Positions 27,657 through 35,765 of a DNA stretch of 64,000 bases are shown in pieces. Source of the stretch: Terribacillus saccharophilus (GTDB taxonomy: Bacteria > Bacillota > Bacilli > Bacillales > Amphibacillaceae); NCBI RefSeq assembly GCF_002272745.1, contig NZ_NPBD01000006.1:1-64000 (forward strand), in the 5' to 3' direction. The notes beneath the pieces are model-generated. The model was given only the letters and a program-made list of their open reading frames with translations, ran no database searches and was not told where the DNA came from. Both the position numbers and the translations under genes were made by a program. Numbering within the stretch: the stretch's first letter is position 1; the number at the start of each line of letters is the position of its first letter.

Positions 27657-28406
27657 TTACTTCGTATTTGTAAATCCGCCATCAATACGGATAACTTCAC
27701 CATTGATGTATTGTGCTTTTGAAGTAAGAAGGAATGTAACAAGTTCTGCTACTTCTTCTGGTGTTCCAAGACGTTTCTGCGGAATACCGCCAGTTGCATT
27801 TTCTTTCATTTTCGGATTGGCTGCATAAAACTCAGCCACCATCTTCGTTTCTGTAGGACCAGGTGCAATTGCGTTTACACGCAGACCATCCTTCGCATAC
27901 TCAGCAACCAAGCTTTTTGTCATACCGACAATCGCATGTTTTGTAGCTGCATATGCCACAACAGAATCCTGCCCTATTACGCCAGCACTGGAGGATGTAT
28001 TAACAATGGAACCTTCTCCGTTTTTCACCATTACTTCCGCTACATAACGGACACCATAAAGCGCGCCTAACAAATTGATCGCAACGATACGTTCAATTTC
28101 TGCAACATCAGAATCAAGGAAGTATTTGCCGCTGCCTGAAATCCCAGCATTATTGAAGAAATAATCGATAGAACCGAAATGCTCAACAGTTTTATCTACA
28201 TAATTCTTAACATCTGCTTCTTTGGATACGTCTGCCTGGATGAAAATCGCTTCCGCTCCAGCTTGTTTTACTAATTCAACAGTTTCGCTAGCTCCCTTTT
28301 CACTAACGTCAACTACTGCGATATTTACGCCTTCTTCTGCAAGTCGGACTGCTGTAGCTTGTCCTAAACCGCTGCCCGCCCCTGTGATGATTGCAACTTT
28401 ACTCAT
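27657..28406 (-). CDS. Short-chain dehydrogenase/reductase
   Basis: Classical SDR of 249 residues. Cofactor motif TGAGSGLGQA (about 8-17), NNAG at about 90, catalytic serine in VNTSSSAG (about 137-144) and YAATK (about 153-157); C-terminal INGEVIRIDGGFTNTK is typical. An Asp in VDVS after strand 2 suggests NAD preference. Substrate unknown (glucose dehydrogenase and 3-oxoacyl reductase relatives look alike). Start ATG follows GGAGGGG. It begins the accessory block after rpsD, and a 14-bp palindrome lies in its leader. Confidence 0.85.
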   Translation of the reverse strand: MSKVAIITGAGSGLGQATAVRLAEEGVNIAVVDVSEKGASETVELVKQAGAEAIFIQADVSKEADVKNYVDKTVEHFGSIDYFFNNAGISGSGKYFLDSDVAEIERIVAINLLGALYGVRYVAEVMVKNGEGSIVNTSSSAGVIGQDSVVAYAATKHAIVGMTKSLVAEYAKDGLRVNAIAPGPTETKMVAEFYAANPKMKENATGGIPQKRLGTPEEVAELVTFLLTSKAQYINGEVIRIDGGFTNTK

Positions 28407-28427
28407 ATGTAACCCCTCCGATAGTAG

Positions 28428-28441
28428 ATAGTTTGAACTAT
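28428..28441. promoter_or_regulatory. Palindromic operator-like site upstream of the SDR gene
   Basis: ATAGTT-TG-AACTAT is a perfect inverted repeat of 6-bp arms, about 20 nt upstream of the start codon, immediately downstream of a TACAAT -10-like box on the minus strand. This is the usual place for a repressor operator. Confidence 0.4.
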
Positions 28442-28502
28442 ACGTATGTTATTGTACTACTTTCTTCTGAAATTATGAAGAAAGTCGACTTTTGTCGAAG
28501 GA

Positions 28503-28535
28503 ATAAAAAATAAGAGCTTAAAAAAAGCTCTTATT
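28503..28535 (-). terminator. Terminator of the RsbR-paralogue gene
   Basis: Arms AATAAGAGCTT and AAGCTCTTATT (28509-28519, 28525-28535) followed on the minus strand by TTTTTTATTC. Confidence 0.88.
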
Positions 28536-28539
28536 ACAA

Positions 28540-29376
28540 TCAAGTTATTTTCTGAAGCATAATTTTTTCCACTGCATTCTTCAAGGAATGCGTTGTCTTC
28601 AGCTTGCTGAATGGAATACCTAGCTGTGTCGAAGTTTGCGCAATTTCGGGCCGCATACCGGAAATAATCGTCTCTACACCGAGCAGTTTTAACGACTCGA
28701 CGATTGAGAATATCCTATGAGCCACCATTGTATCAATGACTACAACACCTGACATATCAATAAACAGATGATCGACTTCAAGCTTTGAGCAGCTATGAAG
28801 TACGTTTTCCATCATATATTGAGCACGGTTTGTATCTATTTCTCCAACCAGCGGCAGAAGTGCCACAGTAGGCGTCAACGAGATAACTGGGGTACTCAGT
28901 TCCAAAATCATGTCCTGCTGTGCCTGTAATTTGAATAGAGATTGTTTAGCATTTTCGCGGATGAACCAGACGATCACCTGATTGAACGAATCGGTGATTT
29001 TCTGATAATAGTCCAAGGCTGACTGTGCATCTACTTTCTTTTCTCTGCAGAAGTCCCGCAGTACATCAAGATACAATGTTTGATTTCGATGAAACTCATT
29101 GATGATTGCTTCGATCGGTGTATCCAAATGCCGATCATCCTTAGCAATGGAAACGATCCAATCCTCAAATGCATCACACGACACGTCAGAATCCTGATTC
29201 AAAACTTCACAAAATTGTTCATGAAATCCCCTATTCTGCGCTTTCAGCTTTGCGATAGCCTCCGGTTCTGTTACCGCATATACGCCGCTCGTTTTGTCAG
29301 CAGCTGCATACCACTTCTCTACTATTTGATCTATATTTTCCAGATAGTGCTGATGTAATTCCTGTTGATATAGCAT
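28540..29376 (-). CDS. RsbR-type stressosome co-antagonist (globin-like + STAS)
   Basis: 278 residues. The N-terminal ~150 residues resemble the non-heme globin sensor of RsbR paralogues; the C-terminal STAS domain (about 158-278) has LPLVGEIDTNRAQ, SGVVVIDTMVAH with the phosphorylatable Thr216, and GMRPEIAQT with Thr248. Both threonines targeted by the RsbT kinase are conserved. It should join the stressosome that triggers SigB. No rsbS, rsbT or sigB is nearby. Start ATG at 29376 is 7 nt after GGAG; the upstream TTG at 29403 has none. Confidence 0.9.
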   Translation of the reverse strand: MLYQQELHQHYLENIDQIVEKWYAAADKTSGVYAVTEPEAIAKLKAQNRGFHEQFCEVLNQDSDVSCDAFEDWIVSIAKDDRHLDTPIEAIINEFHRNQTLYLDVLRDFCREKKVDAQSALDYYQKITDSFNQVIVWFIRENAKQSLFKLQAQQDMILELSTPVISLTPTVALLPLVGEIDTNRAQYMMENVLHSCSKLEVDHLFIDMSGVVVIDTMVAHRIFSIVESLKLLGVETIISGMRPEIAQTSTQLGIPFSKLKTTHSLKNAVEKIMLQKIT

Positions 29377-29487
29377 TTCTCTGCTCCTCATTCCTAGCTT
29401 CAAATAATGTATGATTACTTTTTACTATAGCATCTTTAATTAATCATTTTCTATAAGTACAAGCAAAACACGGAAAAAACAATACCA

Positions 29488-29534
29488 TTTTCCTAAATAA
29501 AAATGCATAAACAGGTACTGTTCTACAGATTATA
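29488..29534. promoter_or_regulatory. Overlapping divergent promoter candidates (SigB-like minus, SigG-like plus)
   Basis: Minus strand: GTTTAT (29507-29512), 13 bp, GGAAAA (29488-29493), a SigB-like arrangement reading toward the RsbR paralogue. Plus strand: GCATA (29505-29509), 18 bp, GATTATA (29528-29534), a SigG-like arrangement reading toward the manganese catalase. Both have a mismatch and need transcript mapping. Confidence 0.35.
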
Positions 29535-29567
29535 AAAGCAAATTGCAGGAAAATGGGGTGCTCATCT

Positions 29568-30431
29568 ATGTATTACTACAAAGAAGAACTGATTAATGTC
29601 ATAAAGCCGGATAAGCCAGATCCAGCCGCAGCAAAAGCACTGCAGGAAATCTTAGGCGGTCACTACGGAGAAATGCGTACCATGATGCAATACTTCTTCC
29701 AAGGCTCTAACTTCCGTGGGAAGGATAAGCAGTTTCGCGACCTTCTTCGCGGTGTTTTCCTGGAAGAAATTGCGCATGTCGAGTTAGTTCAAAGTACCAT
29801 CAATGCCCTTCTTGACGAGTCTGGTGAAGGAGGTGCAGGAAACACTGCGCCTGATGGAGCACCGCTTGATGGACCAATCGAACACACACCGAATGTGAAT
29901 CCGCACCATTATATAATCGGTGCACAGTCATCTATCCCGTTCGATGCTGCAGGAAATCCATGGAATGGCTCTTGGGTTTACAGCCACGGAAACCTTGTTG
30001 CTGATTTGCTAAACAATGTCGTGCTGGAATCGACTGGGGTTTTGCAGAAGACGCGTATTTATGAAATGAGTTCTAATGCTACTTTCCGAGAAACGCTAGC
30101 TTTCCTTATCGTTCGCGACAATGCCCATCAAAATGCTTTTGCTAAAGCATTGGAAACACTCGGAGTCGATTGGGGCAAAACCTTCCCAATTCCGAATTAT
30201 GATATCAATAAATATCCAGAATGCCGAAAATATGTAGAAATGGGCTACCATAATACACAGTTTAATTTCCGTCTGGATCCGACCCGTATCGCCGAAATCA
30301 TCAAAGGGACCGTACCAAGCAGAAACGGTGGAGAATTTACTGTATCTCAGCCCCCTGCCGGCTTCCCGGTACCTGAAATGCCAGAATTACCGAATGAGCA
30401 CAGCCCTGGCTTAAGTGATTTGAATCAATAA
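29568..30431 (+). CDS. Manganese catalase family protein
   Basis: Non-heme di-manganese catalase that dismutates hydrogen peroxide. 287 residues. Metal ligands appear in the expected helices: E35 (GGHYGEMRT), the EExxH-type pair in FLEEIAHVELV (about 64-74), then Glu in VVLESTGV and His in VRDNAHQNAF. The C-terminal proline-rich tail is as in YdbD-like proteins; spore-coat CotJC belongs to the same family. Start at 29568 has GGGGTG 7 nt upstream; the ATG at 29553 is too close to its AGGA. Divergent from the RsbR paralogue. Confidence 0.92.
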   Translation: MYYYKEELINVIKPDKPDPAAAKALQEILGGHYGEMRTMMQYFFQGSNFRGKDKQFRDLLRGVFLEEIAHVELVQSTINALLDESGEGGAGNTAPDGAPLDGPIEHTPNVNPHHYIIGAQSSIPFDAAGNPWNGSWVYSHGNLVADLLNNVVLESTGVLQKTRIYEMSSNATFRETLAFLIVRDNAHQNAFAKALETLGVDWGKTFPIPNYDINKYPECRKYVEMGYHNTQFNFRLDPTRIAEIIKGTVPSRNGGEFTVSQPPAGFPVPEMPELPNEHSPGLSDLNQ

Positions 30432-30443
30432 AACAATAAACAC

Positions 30444-30477
30444 AAAAAACTCACCAGCATGAGCTGGTGAGCTTTTT
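30444..30477. terminator. Bidirectional terminator between Mn catalase and the DUF2382 gene
   Basis: CTCACCAGC-ATGA-GCTGGTGAG hairpin (30450-30471) with T runs on both strands. Confidence 0.9.
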
Positions 30478-30479
30478 GC

Positions 30480-31346
30480 TTATTTTAGACCGTTATTCTT
30501 TTTTGTGCTGTCTTTTATTTCCGCTTCTTCACGTCTTACATTTTCACGAACATGGACATTCTCTGTAACATCTTTCTTATTGACGACAATCTCTTCTTTG
30601 ATGACATCTTTCTTATCCACATCTACTTTTTCTTCAAATACTGGAACGTGGATCTCATCTTTTTCTGTATAAGCTCCAGCCGTTTTACCTTTTTCACTTA
30701 CTTTGTTGACTGGGCGGCGCTCAATATTCACTTCCTGTTTTGTAACAGGAACATCGAATTCTTCTTGATCTGTCACCGTGCGTTTATCAATGTTTACTTC
30801 ACCGGATTTTACAGAATTAGTATCTACATCCACTACTTCTTCATGGAGTTCCATTTGTTCTGTTTGAGATGTGTTAGGTTGTTCTATTTTATTTTTATTC
30901 AAATCTGCAAAAGCAGTGTTGCCAGTTTGTGCCGTCTTATTTCCAGGTGTTACATGGTTTTCCTCTGCTCGTAATGTATCACTATTTGTTGCTGAAGTAT
31001 CCGCCTGTAATTTCTGCTGTGCTGATGGATGTACAAACAACAAGATTTTACCGCTCTTCAATTCATCTACATAACGGTCAGTTTCTTTTTGGTTTAAGTT
31101 AAGATCTTCTAATGCCTTTTCTTCTGGGTCATCTCCGGAAAACAAAGCAGATACCTTATCACCTAAGGAGCCTTTAGCTTCCTTATAATTCACGCTCAAT
31201 CTGTCTGCCAGAATAGAGGATTCAGGTTTCTTGTCTGTAATTACTGTTACTTTGTTTTCTTGGATACCTTTAGATTTCAATTCGTTTACTCTTACGATCA
31301 CATCATTTTCATTTTGGAAGGTTTCGATTTTATTTTGTGCTAACAT
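30480..31346 (-). CDS. General-stress protein: GSP17M-like N-terminus + DUF2382 (YsnF-like)
   Basis: 288 residues. N-terminal ~105 residues (IETFQNENDVIVRVNELKSKG and TVITDKKPESSILADR) form a YflT/GSP17M-like domain; the C-terminal part (about 165-285) is a DUF2382 stress domain of charged repeats such as KRTVTDQEEFDVPVTKQEVN. A glutamine/asparagine-rich linker joins them. Function unknown; the family is linked to general stress. A SigB promoter precedes it. Its N-terminal domain is clearly paralogous to the protein at 38790-39299. Confidence 0.85.
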   Translation of the reverse strand: MLAQNKIETFQNENDVIVRVNELKSKGIQENKVTVITDKKPESSILADRLSVNYKEAKGSLGDKVSALFSGDDPEEKALEDLNLNQKETDRYVDELKSGKILLFVHPSAQQKLQADTSATNSDTLRAEENHVTPGNKTAQTGNTAFADLNKNKIEQPNTSQTEQMELHEEVVDVDTNSVKSGEVNIDKRTVTDQEEFDVPVTKQEVNIERRPVNKVSEKGKTAGAYTEKDEIHVPVFEEKVDVDKKDVIKEEIVVNKKDVTENVHVRENVRREEAEIKDSTKKNNGLK

Positions 31347-31391
31347 GTTGTATGCCTCCTAAATTGTTTTGAAGTGTTTCATGGTTTTTGT

Positions 31392-31416
31392 ATTCCCGGC
31401 ATAACAATCTGTAAAC
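31392..31416 (-). promoter_or_regulatory. SigB promoter of the DUF2382 stress gene
   Basis: Minus-strand GTTTAC (31411-31416), 13 bp, GGGAAT (31392-31397), close to the SigB consensus GTTTAA-N13/14-GGGWAW, about 45 nt before the start codon. Confidence 0.8.
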
Positions 31417-31445
31417 ATGTTCTTTAATTTTTAGACCTCATTGCA

Positions 31446-31478
31446 CAAAAAAGAAGATGTATTCTCATACATCTTCTT
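31446..31478 (-). terminator. Terminator of the PTS/polyol operon
   Basis: Perfect 12-bp arms AAGAAGATGTAT and complement (31451-31462, 31467-31478), then TTTTTTG on the minus strand, 8 nt after the last gene of the operon. Confidence 0.9.
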
Positions 31479-31485
31479 GGAAATA

Positions 31486-32529
31486 TTACGGATGAAACAG
31501 CACCTTCACAGCATCAATACTTCTATCGGTAAGCTGTTTAAAAATTGCCGGACCCTCACTTAAAGGTATGTGATGACTTATCATTTTCTCTCCATTTATT
31601 TGACCTGTTTTCATATAATGAATAGCGTTTGTCCACTCTTTACCAGGAAACGGAGTAGATAAAGCATTCCAAGAACCGTGAATTGTAAGCTCATTTCTGA
31701 CGATTTTCTCAAAATAAAATCTTTCTATTCGTATATCAGCGTATGGAATACCCAAATAGACAACCTCTCCGCCTTTTTTAGGAAGTGCTAACACTTGTGC
31801 AGATGTCACTGGTGAACCGGCTGATTCAATTGCTAGGTCGACTCCAGTACCATCTGTGTATGCCAATATCGCTTCATTAGCTTTAGCTGTCGAACTATCA
31901 ATTACATGATCGGCACCAACTTCCAAAGCAATATCTAATTTTCTTTTGTCAATATCGATGGCAATGACTGTCTTCGCTCCGAAGATTCTAGCCCATTGTA
32001 TCGCAAGCAGCCCGATACTTCCGGCCCCCATTACAGCAACAGTTGCTCCAGGTTTAATTTGTGTCCGATAGAAACCATGTGCTACAACAGCAGCAGGCTC
32101 AATAAGTGCTGCCGTCTCATCATTCACTTCAGGAGGAAGTGGTATCACATGCACAGCTGGTAACCTCACATACTCTGCAAAAGCACCCGGCACTTTAGAT
32201 CCGATGACCATTAATTCCTCACATTGCGAAGGCTGACCGCCTTTGCAATAGTAGCAGTTTCCACATGCATGTGTCGGACAGGCTGCTACTCTATCTCCCC
32301 TTTTAACATTAGTTACGCCCTCTCCCGTTTCCTCAACCACCCCTGAGAATTCATGACCGAATGTCATCCCCGCTCTATAGGGTCCAAGCTTTTTATACCG
32401 CGACAGATCGGAACCGCAAATACCTGCAGCAGTGATTTTTATGATTACATCGTTTTGCGCTTCGATCGTTGGGCGCGGAGATTGTTCATATCTTATATCT
32501 TCAACTCCATACAAGTTCAATGTCTTCAT
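31486..32529 (-). CDS. Zinc-dependent polyol-phosphate dehydrogenase, GatD-like
   Basis: 347 residues, zinc MDR family. Catalytic-zinc motifs AAGICGSD (about 33-40) and FGHEFSG (about 57-63); structural-zinc cysteines in ACGNCYYCKGGQPSQC (about 87-102); cofactor motif GAGSIGLLAIQWA (about 170-182). The C-terminal NELTIHGSWNALSTPFPGKEW strongly recalls galactitol-1-phosphate 5-dehydrogenase, read here in two pieces. Last gene of the PTS operon. It probably oxidises the phosphorylated alditol delivered by the PTS; arabitol-phosphate dehydrogenases of related Firmicutes are an alternative. Confidence 0.85.
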   Translation of the reverse strand: MKTLNLYGVEDIRYEQSPRPTIEAQNDVIIKITAAGICGSDLSRYKKLGPYRAGMTFGHEFSGVVEETGEGVTNVKRGDRVAACPTHACGNCYYCKGGQPSQCEELMVIGSKVPGAFAEYVRLPAVHVIPLPPEVNDETAALIEPAAVVAHGFYRTQIKPGATVAVMGAGSIGLLAIQWARIFGAKTVIAIDIDKRKLDIALEVGADHVIDSSTAKANEAILAYTDGTGVDLAIESAGSPVTSAQVLALPKKGGEVVYLGIPYADIRIERFYFEKIVRNELTIHGSWNALSTPFPGKEWTNAIHYMKTGQINGEKMISHHIPLSEGPAIFKQLTDRSIDAVKVLFHP

Positions 32530-32544
32530 TTATGTCCCTTCCTT

Positions 32545-32691
32545 TTATGTCTGCTTCGTTCTCTTCCTCGTGAACAGCTTCAGGCATACACCGCCTATAA
32601 TTAGGCTATTGAAAATCATTTGATGTGCAAAATAGAAGGCGCTTACTTCCCTTAAAGAGCCGAGCATAAAATCAAGCATCATATCTACCAT
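32545..32691 (-). CDS. Unlisted small ORF (48 codons) in the PTS operon
   Basis: Lies in the gap between the aldolase remnant and the GatD-like gene. Reading from ATG 32691 (a second ATG at 32694 is in frame), it runs to a TAA at 32545-32547. TTTGGAGGTGTA places a perfect GGAGG 7 nt before the start. The peptide begins MVDMMLDFMLGSLREVSAFY, has a central hydrophobic stretch (about IFNSLIIGGVCLKLF) and ends with a basic tail (TRKRTKQT), so a small membrane-associated protein is possible. No known family recognised. Confidence 0.55.
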   Translation of the reverse strand: MVDMMLDFMLGSLREVSAFYFAHQMIFNSLIIGGVCLKLFTRKRTKQT

Positions 32692-32706
32692 CATTACACC
32701 TCCAAA

Positions 32707-33377
32707 TTAGTAGTTGGCATTTGATTTTCTGTTCTGGATAATTGCTACAGCCCCGCTTGCACCTATTCGTGTTGCGCCAGCCTCAATCATCTTGACTGCA
32801 TCTTCATAGGTTCTTATGCCTCCCGCAGCCTTTACGCCTATTTTACCTTGTGAAATGTTGGATATAAGTTCAATATCCTCTACTGTCGCACCTCCACCGT
32901 TGAATCCGGTAGCTGTTTTAACAAAATCCGCTCCTGCTGATATGACTATTTCCGTCACTTCTCGTTTCTCAGCTTGGTTCAACAAAGAGGTTTCGAGGAT
33001 GACTTTCGTTGTCAGTCCTCCGGCAGCTCTAACCACAGCATAGATATCCTGATAGACAGCATTGAATTCTCTGGATTTCACCGCTCCCAAGTTCACTAGC
33101 ATATCGATCTCCGAAGCTCCATCTTCAATCGCCGTCTTCGTTTCCTCTACTTAACTCTCGTAGTGGCACCGCCTAGCGAAAAGCCAATAGGTGCTCCTAC
33201 TTTAATGCCATGGAGTGACAGGATTGTATAAGCATAGGGGACATACCATGGATTTACGAAGACTGTCCGGAATCCATGAGTTATCGCTTCTAGACAAAAT
33301 GATTTTATGACCTCTTTACTGGCAACTGGAGACAGCATCGTGTAATCGATCAACTTAATCAGATTTTCTTTTTCCAT
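32707..33377 (-). pseudogene. DeoC-family aldolase, frameshifted
   Basis: Two adjacent frames together make a full DeoC-type aldolase of about 223 residues. The first part (33377 to the TAG at 33147-33149) ends GFSLGGATTRVK; adding one base there (AAG-TAG-AGG to AAG-GTA-GAG) restores VEETKTAIEDGASEIDML and the rest. All active-site elements lie after the break: Asp in EIDML, the Schiff-base Lys in FVKTATGF and the Lys in GVKAAGGIRT. So the intact family would cleave 2-deoxyribose-5-phosphate or a similar sugar phosphate, but this copy yields only a 76-residue fragment unless the base loss is a sequencing error. Confidence 0.88.
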
Positions 33378-33383
33378 CGTTTT

Positions 33384-34421
33384 TCACCTTTCTTTCTTTG
33401 GTGTCAGAAGGACTTTGATTGCTTCTCCTGATTTAATTAATTGATAAGCCTTCTCCCATTCTGTTATTTCGAAAATATGGGTGACTAGTGCAGCTGCATC
33501 AACGGCACCGCTTTCCATCAGATGCAGCGAAGGTTCCCAGTCAGCAGGCTTCTGGCTCCTACTGCCAATAATTTTCAATTCCTTTTGAATAACCTGCTCC
33601 ATATCAAACGGAATGGCTGCTTTGGCAAACAAACCAACTTGAGCGTACTGTCCCTTTTTTCGAAGAAGTGACAAACCCTGGCGCGCAGCTGGAATTGCTC
33701 CCGAACATTCGAAAATAACATCCGCTCCATATCCATCTGTCAATCCTGAAATGATCTCTTCCAGCGATTCTTTCTGTACATTGACCACATAGTCAATCCC
33801 AAGCTCCTTTGCTTTTTCCAAACGAACTGTATCAGATGACAGGCCGGTGATAACTACCGTAGCACCTTTACTTTTAGCAACTTGTGCGGTCAAAAGACCA
33901 ATAGGCCCTGGTCCTATTACGACTGCTATGTCATTCGGCCTAATCGCTGTTTTAGCTACCGCATGATATGTGCACGCGAGCGCTTCTGTCATTGCTGCTG
34001 ACTGATCATCAACATTATCCGGGATGCGGTGGATGCTTTCAGCCCTTGCAATCACATAAGTTGCAAAGCCGCCATCCTGCTGTGTTCCAAGTCCTTTTCG
34101 ATACTTGCATAAGTTAAAATCCTTCTGCTGACAATAGCTGCATTGCTCGCATATATAGAAAGTCGTCTCGGAAGTAACCCGATCTCCAGGCTTCAGATGA
34201 CTGACATTCCTCCCAACATCGACTACGACTCCAGCAAATTCATGTCCTAATGTGACAGGAGCAGCTACTCGGTAGCTACCTTCATACGTGTGGATATCAG
34301 ATCCGCATATACCTGCATAGGTAACCTTTATTTTCACTTGATCATCTTCTGGATAAGGCTCTGGTTTGTTTTCAATAACAAGGTTGCCGTAACCCAACTC
34401 CTTTTTCACTAAAGCATACAT
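33384..34421 (-). CDS. Zinc-dependent alcohol/polyol dehydrogenase (second copy in the PTS operon)
   Basis: 345 residues, zinc MDR family, distant from the other dehydrogenase in the operon. Motifs: YAGICGSDIHTYEG (about 30-43), LGHEFAGVV (about 53-61), structural cysteines in CEQCSYCQQKDFNLC (about 88-102), cofactor site GPGPIGLLTAQVAKSKGA (about 168-185). The closest look is to L-threonine/sorbitol/arabitol-phosphate dehydrogenase types. Start ATG at 34421 is 8 nt after AGGAGG, so the upstream 16 codons are excluded. It lies 20 nt after the IIC gene. Confidence 0.85.
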   Translation of the reverse strand: MYALVKKELGYGNLVIENKPEPYPEDDQVKIKVTYAGICGSDIHTYEGSYRVAAPVTLGHEFAGVVVDVGRNVSHLKPGDRVTSETTFYICEQCSYCQQKDFNLCKYRKGLGTQQDGGFATYVIARAESIHRIPDNVDDQSAAMTEALACTYHAVAKTAIRPNDIAVVIGPGPIGLLTAQVAKSKGATVVITGLSSDTVRLEKAKELGIDYVVNVQKESLEEIISGLTDGYGADVIFECSGAIPAARQGLSLLRKKGQYAQVGLFAKAAIPFDMEQVIQKELKIIGSRSQKPADWEPSLHLMESGAVDAAALVTHIFEITEWEKAYQLIKSGEAIKVLLTPKKER

Positions 34422-34441
34422 ATAGAGCTCCTCCTGATTTA

Positions 34442-35704
34442 TTAATTGAATATTGCGAAAACCTTCCATATAATCCAGTTGACTAAGTTGCCGCCCTGAT
34501 CAATGCTAGATACCATCGCCGAACCTTCTGGCATCTCAATATTGGCAGCAGTCGTCATATCCGTGAAAATAGGAGCTATATCTGTTGCCATATACAGAGA
34601 TAAGGCAATCATGATCGTTCCGGTTATTACAGAATGGATAATGTTTCCCTTGGCTGCTCCAACGATGAAAGCAACGATGAATGGTATAGTGGCTAAATCC
34701 GCAAAAGGCAAAACGGCATTTCCAGGCAGGATAACTGCCAGCAGGACAGTAATCGGCGTCAAGATCAGAGCTGTCGAGATAACTGCTGGATGCCCCAATA
34801 AGACTGCTGCATCCAAGCCAATATTGATTTCACTGTTACCGAATCGTTTACTAAGCCAGTTTCTGGCAGACTCCGATACTGGCATCAGCCCTTCCATTAG
34901 AATTTTCACCATTCGGGGCATCAGAACCATGACAGCTGCCATCGCCATTCCTATTTCAATAATATCTCCAACTCCATAACCCGCTAATGCACCTATAGCA
35001 GCACCTAGTAATAATCCAATTACCATCGAGTCTCCGAAAATACCGAATCTCTTTTGGATTGTTTCAGGATCGGCATGTATCTTATTCAAGCCCGGTATCT
35101 TCTCAATCAGCTTAACAATGAGTATCCCCGGAGCATAAGAAATCGTACTTCCTGTCGCAACAGTCACGCCTGGCATCTCATAGAAATCCTCTACCATCGG
35201 CTGTGTCCAATCAGCCACTTTCAAACAGACAATCTGAAAAATAACAGCTGCTATTAGCCCTTGTATTACACTTCCAGAAACGGTATATACAACAGCAGCC
35301 ATAAATGTATAGTGCCAATAATTCCAAATGTCCACGTTCATGGTTTTTGTTGTCTTCGTTACGAGCATGATGACATTGACAACAAGGCCAAGCGGTATGA
35401 TAAAAGCAGCCACGACAGATGCCCAGGCTATGGAAGACGTGGCTGGCCATCCGACATCGATTACATTAAGATCTACACCCAAGCGATCAACCATCTGTTG
35501 TGCAGCAGGTCCTAGGTTCAGTGTCAGCAAGTCGACGACGAGGAATATACCGACAAAAGCGACCCCGATTGTAAGCCCGGAACGGAATGCCTTGCCGGGC
35601 TTCTGACCGAATAATAGTCCAAGAAGGAAGATAGCTACCGGTAAAATAACAGTTGCACCTAAGTCCAGAAAACCTTGTAAGAAACCTACAAATGAATCCA
35701 TCAT
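34442..35704 (-). CDS. PTS galactitol-family transporter subunit IIC
   Basis: About 420 residues, the membrane channel of a Gat-family phosphotransferase system. Around ten or more hydrophobic segments; GatC-like features include DSFVGFLQGFLDLGATVILP at the N-terminus and FGDSMVIGLLLGAAIGALAG in the middle. The start at 35704 follows GTGGGGACTGC; the next ATG (35701) is equally possible. The Gat family carries galactitol, arabitol and related alditols; the actual substrate cannot be told from sequence. Confidence 0.9.
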   Translation of the reverse strand: MMDSFVGFLQGFLDLGATVILPVAIFLLGLLFGQKPGKAFRSGLTIGVAFVGIFLVVDLLTLNLGPAAQQMVDRLGVDLNVIDVGWPATSSIAWASVVAAFIIPLGLVVNVIMLVTKTTKTMNVDIWNYWHYTFMAAVVYTVSGSVIQGLIAAVIFQIVCLKVADWTQPMVEDFYEMPGVTVATGSTISYAPGILIVKLIEKIPGLNKIHADPETIQKRFGIFGDSMVIGLLLGAAIGALAGYGVGDIIEIGMAMAAVMVLMPRMVKILMEGLMPVSESARNWLSKRFGNSEINIGLDAAVLLGHPAVISTALILTPITVLLAVILPGNAVLPFADLATIPFIVAFIVGAAKGNIIHSVITGTIMIALSLYMATDIAPIFTDMTTAANIEMPEGSAMVSSIDQGGNLVNWIIWKVFAIFN

Positions 35705-35765
35705 GCAGTCCCCACTTCTAGAAAATGAGGTCGATTCCAAGAAACTTGAAACCGACTCTCAAATC

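Noticed and set aside
28493..28499. TGTCGAA resembling a Spo0A box upstream of the SDR gene
   Set aside because: A single 7-bp match without promoter context is expected by chance in a window this size.
34503..34979. 158-codon plus-strand frame opposite the PTS IIC gene
   Set aside because: Antisense image of hydrophobic transmembrane codons; no independent signals.
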